Source: Anaerolineae bacterium (GTDB taxonomy: Bacteria > Chloroflexota > Anaerolineae > 4572-78 > J111). From it: 37,063 nucleotides of DNA. The notes beneath the pieces were generated by a model. That model worked only from the letters and a program-made list of their open reading frames with translations, did not search any database and was not told the DNA's origin. The translations under genes were made by a program, and so were the position numbers. Position 1 is the first letter of the stretch. Each line of letters opens with the position of its first letter. The stretch spans positions 1-37,063 of the forward strand of contig JAKLJP010000058.1 of NCBI GenBank assembly GCA_023151115.1, given 5' to 3'. Of this stretch, positions 30,669 through 37,063 are shown in pieces.

Positions 30669-32141
30669 ATGGAAGAATTACAAGCAAATGTTGATAGCCT
30701 AACCGTCTCGGCTAATATTCTGTGGGTGCTCATTGCCGGATTCCTGGTGTTCTTTATGCAGGCCGGCTTCGCCCTTGTCGAGTGTGGTTTTACCCGGGCC
30801 AAAAACGTAGCCCACACGATGATGATGAACATGATGGTCTTCTGCATTGGGGCCATCGGTTATTGGATTTGCGGCTTTGCCTTTCAATTTGGGGCGGTCA
30901 ATTACACTTATGCTGAAACCGCCATCAGCGCCACGCAAGGCTCCCCCACCTGGGCCTTCTCGCCCATTACCATGGGGGCCTGGGGCGACAGCCTGACCAC
31001 CGGCCTGCGCTTTGCCGAACAATGGGGCATTATTGGCCTGTCCGGCTTCTTTTTGCAGGGCCTGCAATTGAGCGCCGCCGGTATTTTCGCCTTTTTCCTG
31101 TTCCAGATGGTTTTTATGGATACCGCGGCCACCATTCCCACCGGCTCCGGGGCTGAACGCCTCAAGTTTATGGGCTTTGTGCTGATGGGCTTCTGGGTCA
31201 GTATGTTCATTTACCCGCTCGTCGGCAACTGGGTTTGGGGCGGCGGCTGGCTGGCTAACCTGGGCCGCACCCTGGGTCTGGGCAACGGCGCGGTTGACTT
31301 TGCCGGTTCTGGGGTTGTCCATACCACCGGCGGGGCGGTCGGTTTGGCCATAGCAATGGTGTTGGGGCCGCGTCTGGGCCGCTTTAACGACGATGGCAGC
31401 CCCAACGCAATCCCCGGCCACAACATCCCCATGGGGGTGCTGGGCACGATTATCCTGTTCTTTGGCTGGTTTGGCTTTAATCCCGGCTCGGCGCTGGGGA
31501 TTCAGGGCGCGTTTATCAATCTGGTTTCCCTGGCGGCCATCAATACCCTGCTGGCCGGCGCGGCGGGCGGCTTGAGCGCGATGGTTTATATGTGGTTGGT
31601 GGGTCCCGGCAAAAAGCCCGATCCTTCGATGTCAGTTAACGGTATTTTGGCCGGGTTGGTGGCTATCACCGCGCCGTGCGCTTTTGTCGAGCCGTGGGCG
31701 GCGGTCCTCATTGGGTTGATCGGTGGTGTAATTGTTTGTCTGGCCGCCTTTGCCCTGGAAAAAGCCAAGATTGACGACCCGGTGGGCGCGGTGCCGGTCC
31801 ACTTTTTTAACGGTATCTGGGGCGTTATCGCCGTAGGGCTGTTTGCTGCCGGCAATCCTGATACCGCTGCCTGGAACGGCATGGACCAGGCGGTAACCGG
31901 GCTGTTTTACGGCGGCGGGGTGGGGCAGTTGATCGCCCAACTTTTTGAGGCAGTCGCTATTGCCGGGGTTGTCTTTGTCGCCTCCTATGTCTTTTTCAAG
32001 GTACTCAATGGTTTTGGGCTTCTTCGCAGCGAAGCTTCCGCCGAAGTTATTGGTCTGGACATCCCCGAAATGGGAGCGAAGGGCTATTGGGAAGGCGCGC
32101 ACCCCAACCTGCGCAGCATGTATTCGCCAGGCGGCAAGTAA
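30669..32141 (+). CDS. amt: Ammonium transporter
   Basis: 490 aa, eleven hydrophobic helices of the Amt/MEP/Rh family. The pore twin-His pair is His218 (GSGVVHTTGGAVG) and His378 (VHFFNGIWG). The N-terminal FFMQAGFALVECGFTRAKN is the standard opening of bacterial Amt, and residues ending LRSMYSPGGK form a cytoplasmic tail of the length that PII proteins contact. The start at 30669 (MEELQANV) is preferred to the longer frame; AAAGGA lies about 11 nt upstream. The gene is followed by glnK after 95 nt containing a palindromic repeat. Function: uptake of ammonium, gated by PII. Confidence 0.95.
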   Translation: MEELQANVDSLTVSANILWVLIAGFLVFFMQAGFALVECGFTRAKNVAHTMMMNMMVFCIGAIGYWICGFAFQFGAVNYTYAETAISATQGSPTWAFSPITMGAWGDSLTTGLRFAEQWGIIGLSGFFLQGLQLSAAGIFAFFLFQMVFMDTAATIPTGSGAERLKFMGFVLMGFWVSMFIYPLVGNWVWGGGWLANLGRTLGLGNGAVDFAGSGVVHTTGGAVGLAIAMVLGPRLGRFNDDGSPNAIPGHNIPMGVLGTIILFFGWFGFNPGSALGIQGAFINLVSLAAINTLLAGAAGGLSAMVYMWLVGPGKKPDPSMSVNGILAGLVAITAPCAFVEPWAAVLIGLIGGVIVCLAAFALEKAKIDDPVGAVPVHFFNGIWGVIAVGLFAAGNPDTAAWNGMDQAVTGLFYGGGVGQLIAQLFEAVAIAGVVFVASYVFFKVLNGFGLLRSEASAEVIGLDIPEMGAKGYWEGAHPNLRSMYSPGGK

Positions 32142-32156
32142 GCAGGCAGCGGGAAA

Positions 32157-32216
32157 TGATGAGGCGCGCCGGCGAAAAGTTTCATCGCCTCCTCGCCTCA
32201 CTCGTCATCGCGTCTT
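32157..32216. repeat. Short-unit hairpin between amt and glnK
   Basis: GATGAGGCGCGCC ... CATCGCCTCCTCGCCTCACT then CGTCATCGCGTC; same family as the element inside glnE (21211-21287). Stems are less perfect here. Confidence 0.65.
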
Positions 32217-32236
32217 TATTTACGAGGAGATAAACC

Positions 32237-32626
32237 ATGACCAAAAAAATCGAAGCGTTTATTCGTGAAGAAAAACTTGAAGATGTCAAAAAAGCACTGT
32301 ACGACATCGGGATTGTCGGGATGAATGTGGTTGAAGTGCATGGACACGGCCGGCAGGGTGGCGTTACCCTGGCCTGGCGCACCAGCACCTATAAGGTGGA
32401 CATGCTGCCGCGCTACCAACTCAACATCGTGCTCAGCGACCACAACGTTGACAAAACCATTGACACCATCTGTAAAGCGGCTCGCACCGGCCAGGTGGGC
32501 GATGGGTTGATCTTTGTCTACCCGGTCGAGGATGTCATCCGCATCCGCACCGGCGAGCGCGGGCGCGAAGCTTTGACCTACGAGGGCGATATTGACACCC
32601 GTCGCGCTGCTCCGGTTAAAGCCTAG
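32237..32626 (+). CDS. glnK: PII nitrogen regulator
   Basis: 129 aa (typical 112) because of a C-terminal tail after the usual end (EGDIDTRRAAPVKA). The core is clear: KIEAFIREEKLEDVKKALYD, then TGQVGDGLIFVYPVEDVIRI followed by RTGERG, the second signature containing ATP contacts. In the T-loop the usual Tyr-51 is kept as Tyr52 (TSTYKVDML), while the position of Glu44 is Leu and Tyr46 is Trp, so the loop is atypical. PII senses 2-oxoglutarate, ATP and ADP, and in this position gates Amt. Tyr52 implies that a GlnD-type uridylyltransferase might act on it, though none is in the window. GAGGAGA precedes the ATG. Confidence 0.93.
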   Translation: MTKKIEAFIREEKLEDVKKALYDIGIVGMNVVEVHGHGRQGGVTLAWRTSTYKVDMLPRYQLNIVLSDHNVDKTIDTICKAARTGQVGDGLIFVYPVEDVIRIRTGERGREALTYEGDIDTRRAAPVKA

Positions 32627-32650
32627 CTGATTTATCAATTGGGTGAATTA

Positions 32651-32679
32651 GGTGGGGCGGGATGACCGTCCGCCCCACC
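32651..32679. repeat. GGTGGGGCGG palindrome after glnK
   Basis: Arms GGTGGGGCGG (32651-32660) and CCGCCCCACC (32670-32679), loop 9 nt. No T-tract follows, so it is either a weak terminator or a dispersed repeat. Confidence 0.65.
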
Positions 32680-32716
32680 AACAAAAATTTAAGATACATC
32701 CGCTAGATAGTATGTT

Positions 32717-32745
32717 TTGACAACTCCCCTCAGGTATGGTATATT
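32717..32745 (+). promoter_or_regulatory. Sigma70 promoter of glnN
   Basis: -35 TTGACA at 32717-32722 (consensus), 17-bp spacer, -10 TATATT at 32740-32745. Transcription would begin near 32752 and the leader would be about 193 nt. Confidence 0.85.
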
Positions 32746-32777
32746 TCGCGGCTGTTATCCAAAGTAAATAACTTGGC

Positions 32778-32794
32778 GGCCGCGAAGCCCTCAG
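32778..32794 (+). promoter_or_regulatory. 17-nt leader element GGCCGCGAAGCCCTCAG, copy in glnN leader
   Basis: Exact copy of 30271-30287. AAGCCCTC (32785-32792) can pair with GAGGGCTT (32888-32895) farther down the leader, spanning the two smaller hairpins between. Confidence 0.7.
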
Positions 32795-32822
32795 AAGCGA
32801 TCCTTTCGGGATTTGTTTTTTA

Positions 32823-32862
32823 ACGACTTTGCCCTCTTCCTAAAGAGACAAAGTTGTTTTTT
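32823..32862 (+). terminator. Terminator hairpin in the glnN leader
   Basis: ACGACTTTG (32823-32831) pairs with CAAAGTTGT (32849-32857), inner TCTT/AAGA pairing, followed by TTTTT. A second, weaker stem (GATCC/GGATT plus a T-run) precedes it at about 32798-32821. Confidence 0.7.
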
Positions 32863-32944
32863 AGCATCTCCTTTAAGTATCTGCTGCGAGGGCTTTGTTA
32901 TTTTAACAAAATTTATTAAAAAATTAGGAGTATCGTTTATAACA

Positions 32945-35131
32945 ATGAGTGGAAATGCAACCCGGTTACAAGCCATTGCCGCTGTAACCAACTACAAATC
33001 CAATACCCCCTCGCTCAACTTTGCCGAAACCCCTGCCGGTGAGATTTTTGGCTCGAATGTGTTTAGCATGGCGGTGATGAAAGACCGGCTGCCCAAAAAC
33101 GTCTTCAAATCCCTCAAAAAGACCATTGAAAGCGGCGAAAAGCTGGATGTTTCGGTAGCCGATGTGGTGGCTGCGGCTATGAAGGATTGGGCCATTGCCA
33201 AAGGGGCCACCCACTACGCCCACGTTTTCTATCCCCTCACCGGCCTGACCGCCGAAAAACACGACAGCTTTTTGGAACCCGATGGCCACGGCGGGGCGCT
33301 GGCCGAATTTAGCGGCAAGCAGCTTATCCAGGGTGAACCCGACGCTTCCAGCTTCCCTTCCGGCGGCATCCGCAACACCTTTGAGGCCCGCGGCTACACC
33401 GCCTGGGATGTGACCAGCCCGGCCTATATCCTGGAAAACCCCAACGGCACAACCCTGTGCATTCCCACCGCCTTTGTTTCCTGGACCGGCGAGGCGCTGG
33501 ACAAAAAAACGCCCGTGCTGCGCTCTATGCAAGCCCTGGATATCCAGGCGCAGCGAATTCTCAAACTCTTCGGCCATACCGATATTGCCAAAGTGTCGGC
33601 TACAGCCGGGCCGGAGCAGGAATATTTCCTGATTGACCGCAATTTCTTTTTTGCCCGGCCCGATTTGATCAACGCCGGCCGCACCCTCTTCGGAGCCAAA
33701 CCGCCGCGCGGCCAGGAGTTGGAAGACCACTATTTTGGGGCTATCCCCGAACGGGTGCTGGCCTGCATGCTCGAAACCGAGCGGGAATTGTACAAATTGG
33801 GCGTGCCGGTCAAAACCCGTCACAATGAAGTCGCTCCGGCCCAGTACGAAATCGCCCCGGTTTTTGAGAATGCCAACGTGGCCACCGATCACCAGCAGTT
33901 GATTATGCTTACCCTCAAGCGGGTGGCCCAGAAATACGGCATGGAGTGCCTGCTGCACGAAAAGCCCTTTGCCGGAGTTAACGGCTCAGGCAAGCACCTC
34001 AACTGGTCGCTGGGCAACAGCACCCAGGGCAACCTGCTCGATCCGGGCGACAACCCTCACGATAACGCCCAGTTCCTGGTCTTCTGCGCCGCCGTCATCC
34101 GGGCGGTCCATAAATATGCCGGTTTGCTGCGGGCGGTGGTGGCCTCGGCCAGCAATGACCATCGCCTGGGCGCTAACGAAGCACCGCCGGCCATCATCTC
34201 CATCTTCCTGGGCGACCAGTTGACCGATGTATTTGAGCAGATCAAAGCCAACGGCGAGGCCAAAAGTTCCAAAGCTAAAGGGACGCTGACCATTGGCGTA
34301 GACACTCTGCCGCCGCTGCCCAAAGACGCCGGCGATCGCAACCGCACCAGCCCCTTTGCCTTTACCGGCAATAAGTTTGAGTATCGGGCCGTCGCTTCCA
34401 GCCAATCCCTGGCCGGACCGCTGGTGGCGCTTAATACTATCGTAGCCGAGTCGCTGGATTACATTGCCACCTACCTGGAAAACGCTACCAAAGACGCCCC
34501 TGAAAAATTCAATGAGGCGGTCCAGGAAATTCTCATCCAGATTGCCAAAGATCACAGCGCCATCATCTTCAATGGCAATGGTTACTCCGAAGAGTGGCAC
34601 CAGGAAGCCGAAGCGCGTGGTTTGCCCAATCTCAAAACCTCGGTGGATGCCTTGCCCATCTTCGGCGCCGACGAGATTGTGGCCCTGTTTGAAAAATACA
34701 ATGTTCTCTCCCGCCGCGAGTTGGAAAGCCGCCGCGACATCTACCTGGAGCAGTATTGTAAAACCATCAATGTCGAAAGCCTGCTGACCGTCGAGATTGC
34801 CAAAACCAAGATCTTCCCGGCGGCCATCCGCTATCAGGGCGAACTGGCGGCCACCTGCGCCAACCTGAAAGCGGTCGGCTACAGCTTTGATACCGATACC
34901 CTGGATAAAATAACCGACCTGGTCAAATGTCTGCAAGACAGCATCGCCGATCTGGAAAAAGCGATGGCCCATAATGGGGCCGACAGCCTGCTGGCCGAAG
35001 CCACCCATTTCCGCGATGAGGTGCTGCCGGCCATGGCCGCCGTGCGCCAATACGCCGATGCCCTGGAAGGCATGGTCGCCGACGATTTGTGGGCCTTGCC
35101 GACCTACCAGGAGATGTTGTTTATCAAGTAA
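32945..35131 (+). CDS. glnN: Type III glutamine synthetase
   Basis: 728 aa, the size of GSIII (about 700-730), far longer than type I. N-terminal [20 protein letters not shown] is the typical GSIII opening. Catalytic segments: [16 protein letters not shown] (Glu pair for metal), [49 protein letters not shown] and [20 protein letters not shown]-dependent condensation of glutamate and ammonium. GSIII has no adenylylation Tyr site, so GlnE should not control it. The start at 32945 (MSGNATRL) is chosen because the longer frame runs through leader hairpins; TAGGAG lies 13 nt upstream. It has its own promoter and attenuator, unlike its neighbours on either side. Confidence 0.95.
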   Translation: MSGNATRLQAIAAVTNYKSNTPSLNFAETPAGEIFGSNVFSMAVMKDRLPKNVFKSLKKTIESGEKLDVSVADVVAAAMKDWAIAKGATHYAHVFYPLTGLTAEKHDSFLEPDGHGGALAEFSGKQLIQGEPDASSFPSGGIRNTFEARGYTAWDVTSPAYILENPNGTTLCIPTAFVSWTGEALDKKTPVLRSMQALDIQAQRILKLFGHTDIAKVSATAGPEQEYFLIDRNFFFARPDLINAGRTLFGAKPPRGQELEDHYFGAIPERVLACMLETERELYKLGVPVKTRHNEVAPAQYEIAPVFENANVATDHQQLIMLTLKRVAQKYGMECLLHEKPFAGVNGSGKHLNWSLGNSTQGNLLDPGDNPHDNAQFLVFCAAVIRAVHKYAGLLRAVVASASNDHRLGANEAPPAIISIFLGDQLTDVFEQIKANGEAKSSKAKGTLTIGVDTLPPLPKDAGDRNRTSPFAFTGNKFEYRAVASSQSLAGPLVALNTIVAESLDYIATYLENATKDAPEKFNEAVQEILIQIAKDHSAIIFNGNGYSEEWHQEAEARGLPNLKTSVDALPIFGADEIVALFEKYNVLSRRELESRRDIYLEQYCKTINVESLLTVEIAKTKIFPAAIRYQGELAATCANLKAVGYSFDTDTLDKITDLVKCLQDSIADLEKAMAHNGADSLLAEATHFRDEVLPAMAAVRQYADALEGMVADDLWALPTYQEMLFIK

Positions 35132-35138
35132 GAGTCTT

Positions 35139-35187
35139 TTACTATCTCGTTCCCACGCTTCGCGTCAGTTTGGGAACGAGATAGTAA
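35139..35187. repeat. CTCGTTCCCACGC palindrome
   Basis: TTACTATCTCGTTCCCACGC ... TGGGAACGAGATAGTAA, near-perfect long arms. Relative of 12074-12120. Located 8 nt after the glnN stop, and it could end the glnN transcript. Confidence 0.75.
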
Positions 35188-35197
35188 TTGGATATAA

Positions 35198-35237
35198 GTG
35201 ATACGTGATGTGTGACTTTTTACGCATCACGTATCAC
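35198..35237. repeat. GTGATACGTGATG palindrome
   Basis: GTGATACGTGATGTGT (35198-35213) and ACGCATCACGTATCAC (35222-35237). Arms have CGTGATG-type units as at 10565-10602. In tandem with the preceding palindrome, leaving about 45 nt before glnA. Confidence 0.75.
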
Positions 35238-35282
35238 ATTTCAAATCAAAAATCATTATTTTATCGTAGGAGGATCAAAAAA

Positions 35283-36719
35283 ATGAGTTCAATTGGCACT
35301 CCCAAAGAAGCGCTGGAGTTCATCAGCAAAAATGACATCAAAATGGTGGATCTGCGCTTTGTTGACTTGTTTGGCGTGTGGCAGCACTTTAGCGTTTCCG
35401 CCAAAGAAGTTGGGCCGGATTTGTTTGAGGATGGCATTGGCTTTGACGGCTCTTCCATCCGTGGCTTTCAGACCATTGATGAATCTGATATGCTGCTCAT
35501 CCCCGATGCCAGCACCGCTTTTCTTGATCCCATTTTTGAAGTGCCGACCCTGGTGGTCATCTGCGACGTATATGACCCCATTACCCGGCAGGCTTACTCG
35601 CGCGACCCGCGCAACGTGGCCAAAAAAGCCGAAGCTTATCTCAAGCAGACCGGCATAGCCGATACCAGCTTTTTTGGCCCGGAAGCCGAATTTTTTGTCT
35701 TTGATAGCGTACGCTACGGCGGCGGCACCAACTCCGGCTTTTACTTTTTAGACAGCGCCGAAGGCTGGTGGAACAGCGGCGCGGAACTGGGCAAGCTTGG
35801 CCCCAACCTGGGCGGCCAGATTCCGCCCAAGCGCGGCTACTTCCCCGTGCCGCCTACCGATACCTTGCAAGACCTGCGCAGTAAAATGGTTTTGGCCATG
35901 GAAGCCGCCGGTATCGAAGTGGAAGTGCATCACCACGAAGTCGGCACCGCCGGGCAGTGCGAAATTGACCTGCGCTTTTCGCCGCTGACCCATATGGCCG
36001 ACAGCCTGATGATGTACAAGTACATCGTCAAAAGTGTGGCCCGCCAGCATGGCATGACCGCCACCTTTATGCCTAAACCGCTTTTTGGCGATAACGGCAG
36101 CGGCATGCATACCCACCAGAGCTTGTGGAAGAACGGTCAGACCATTATGTTCGACGAGGCCGGTTATGCCCAACTGTCGCAAACGGCTCTGTATTACATC
36201 GGCGGTTTGTTGAAGCACGCCCCGGCGTTGCTGGCCTTTGCTGCTCCTACTACCAACTCGTACCGCCGCCTGGTGCCCGGCTACGAAGCGCCGATCAACC
36301 TGGTCTACTCGCAGCGCAACCGCTCGGCCATCTGCCGCATCCCCATGTACTTCGCCAGCCCCAAGGCCAAGCGGGTCGAGTTCCGCGCCCCCGACCCAAG
36401 CTGCAATCCCTACCTCTGTTTTGCCGCCCTGCTCATGGCCGGCCTGGATGGGGTGCAAAACCAGATTGACCCCGGCGCACCTATTGACAAAGACCTGTAC
36501 GACCTGCCAGCGGAAGAAGCGGCCAAAATCACCAACACGCCTGGCTCCCTCTCGGATGTGCTGGACGCGCTGGAAGCCGACCACGAATTTCTGCTGAAGG
36601 GCGATGTCTTCACCCCCGATTTGATCGAAGCTTACATCAACTACAAACGGGCCGAAGAGGTTGATCCTGTCCGGCTGCGCCCGCATCCCCACGAATTTTA
36701 TCTGTACTTCGACGTTTAA
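35283..36719 (+). CDS. glnA: Type I glutamine synthetase (adenylylatable type)
   Basis: 478 aa, a normal length for GSI. The beta-Grasp N-terminus [19 protein letters not shown] and [10 protein letters not shown] are typical. Metal and substrate sites: [45 protein letters not shown], and NRSAICRIP for ATP/ADP and glutamate. Near the C-terminus Tyr406 lies in [11 protein letters not shown], matching Tyr397 of E. coli GS, the residue that GlnE adenylylates. Thus this is probably GSI-beta and under control of the glnE in this window. AGGAGG precedes the start at 35283. A good terminator follows. No separate attenuator of the amt/glnN type is visible here. Confidence 0.96.
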   Translation: MSSIGTPKEALEFISKNDIKMVDLRFVDLFGVWQHFSVSAKEVGPDLFEDGIGFDGSSIRGFQTIDESDMLLIPDASTAFLDPIFEVPTLVVICDVYDPITRQAYSRDPRNVAKKAEAYLKQTGIADTSFFGPEAEFFVFDSVRYGGGTNSGFYFLDSAEGWWNSGAELGKLGPNLGGQIPPKRGYFPVPPTDTLQDLRSKMVLAMEAAGIEVEVHHHEVGTAGQCEIDLRFSPLTHMADSLMMYKYIVKSVARQHGMTATFMPKPLFGDNGSGMHTHQSLWKNGQTIMFDEAGYAQLSQTALYYIGGLLKHAPALLAFAAPTTNSYRRLVPGYEAPINLVYSQRNRSAICRIPMYFASPKAKRVEFRAPDPSCNPYLCFAALLMAGLDGVQNQIDPGAPIDKDLYDLPAEEAAKITNTPGSLSDVLDALEADHEFLLKGDVFTPDLIEAYINYKRAEEVDPVRLRPHPHEFYLYFDV

Positions 36720-36735
36720 GGCTATTCTCTCCAAC

Positions 36736-36776
36736 AAAAAAGTGAAGGTAGGCGCAGCCCTGCCTTCACTTTTTTT
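36736..36776 (+). terminator. Terminator of glnA
   Basis: AAGTGAAGGTAGG and CCTGCCTTCACTT form a 13-bp stem (one G-U), loop of 6 nt, followed by seven T. About 20 nt after the stop codon. Confidence 0.9.
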
Positions 36777-37063
36777 ATTTTGACCGGGTATGGTTACGGT
36801 GATAAAATGGAGCTAATGATTGTTTATTAGAGAAATCCGAAGGACATTGGTCTATTCACCGACCCCACCCGGTCTTCAATATTTTGTTACACGGAGAGCC
36901 GCAGTCACTGCTAAACTGAGGGTAGTAGAGACTGCGGTTTTTTAATTTTTTGAGGTAAAAATGAACATGAGTAAGGTAAAGATAAACAGGGTCGTTCAGT
37001 TCTAAAAAATATTGCCAGGTAAGACAACCTATGGTAAGCTGAATAATTCAAATTATCCATAGG
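36777..37063. other. Gene-free right end with a further terminator
   Basis: No gene is called here. It contains a strong hairpin with T-tract (36899-36943) and, before it, GACC (36861-36864) that can pair either with GGTC downstream (36871-36874) or with GGTC upstream (36849-36852). A 14-codon open frame (36961-37005) with GAGG upstream might be a leader peptide. At the end lies CCTATGG...CCATAGG (37028-37063), cut by the window edge. Confidence 0.55.
36899..36943 (+). terminator. Strong terminator or attenuator past glnA
   Basis: CCGCAGTC (36899-36906) pairs with GACTGCGG (36930-36937), inner CTGCTA/TAGTAG stem, then TTTTTT. As the glnA terminator lies upstream, this may belong to the leader of the next plus-strand gene outside the window. 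Confidence 0.75.

Noticed and set aside
36961..37005. 14-codon open frame MNMSKVKINRVVQF after the last terminator
   Set aside because: Too short to support; could be a leader peptide, but no regulatory codons (runs of one amino acid) are present.
37012..37040. TTGCCA-17-TAAGCT as a promoter at the right edge
   Set aside because: The -10 is poor and the context is cut off by the window end, so it is not called.

Overview
The window looks like a chromosomal contig from a bacterium of moderately high GC, most likely a member of the Chloroflexota (Anaerolineae-type). That assignment is an inference from three things: the gene content (type I plus type III glutamine synthetase, Amt/PII, GlnE, an MshA-like GT4 glycosyltransferase, several small NTF2-fold 'ester cyclases'), the canonical TTGACA/TATAAT-type promoters, and the very many short palindromic repeats between genes. 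No rRNA, phage module, complete IS element, CRISPR array or plasmid function was seen.

Left part (1-13.5 kb), entirely minus strand: an accessory block of small enzymes. Four NTF2-fold SnoaL/ester-cyclase paralogues of 138-140 aa and one more distant NTF2 protein are interspersed with a lipoprotein, a DedA protein, an alpha/beta hydrolase, an SRPBCC protein, two small ferredoxin-like (ABM/Dabb-type) proteins, a GNAT, a four-helix membrane protein and a truncated DUF3419/BtaA-like gene. Upstream of these lie a 712-aa STAND-type ATPase/HTH protein and an AsnC-headed group (AsnC, ParB-like protein, DUF2917, DinB, EamA).

Middle part (13.8-29.4 kb): tRNA-Gln(CUG) with its own promoter and terminator; a plus-strand group of an anchored Ig-like protein, a FemAB-like N-acyltransferase and a GT4 glycosyltransferase; then, mostly minus strand, a URO-D-family protein, a large glnE, a degenerate caspase-like protein and a double-VOC protein; then a Tat-exported GH105 hydrolase and lysA (plus); then two LysE-family exporters and an AraC-Ogt alkyltransferase (minus).

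Right part (29.5-37 kb), all plus strand: a nitrogen-assimilation locus consisting of an orphan response regulator with an RNA-binding ANTAR domain, amt, glnK, type III glutamine synthetase (glnN) and type I glutamine synthetase (glnA). The leaders of amt and glnN each have a good sigma70 promoter, then an identical 17-nt element, then one or more terminator hairpins. This suggests that the adjacent ANTAR protein controls them by antitermination. The type I synthetase keeps the adenylylation tyrosine and PII keeps its uridylylation tyrosine. The glnE elsewhere in the window is unusual: about 1247 codons, with a central region containing two GlnD-like ACT domains, and a perfect internal Shine-Dalgarno/ATG exactly at the junction.

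The most distinctive structural feature is the density of small inverted repeats. Many are hairpins whose arms are tandem copies of a 6-8-nt unit that differs from element to element. Two of them lie in frame inside glnE and lysA.
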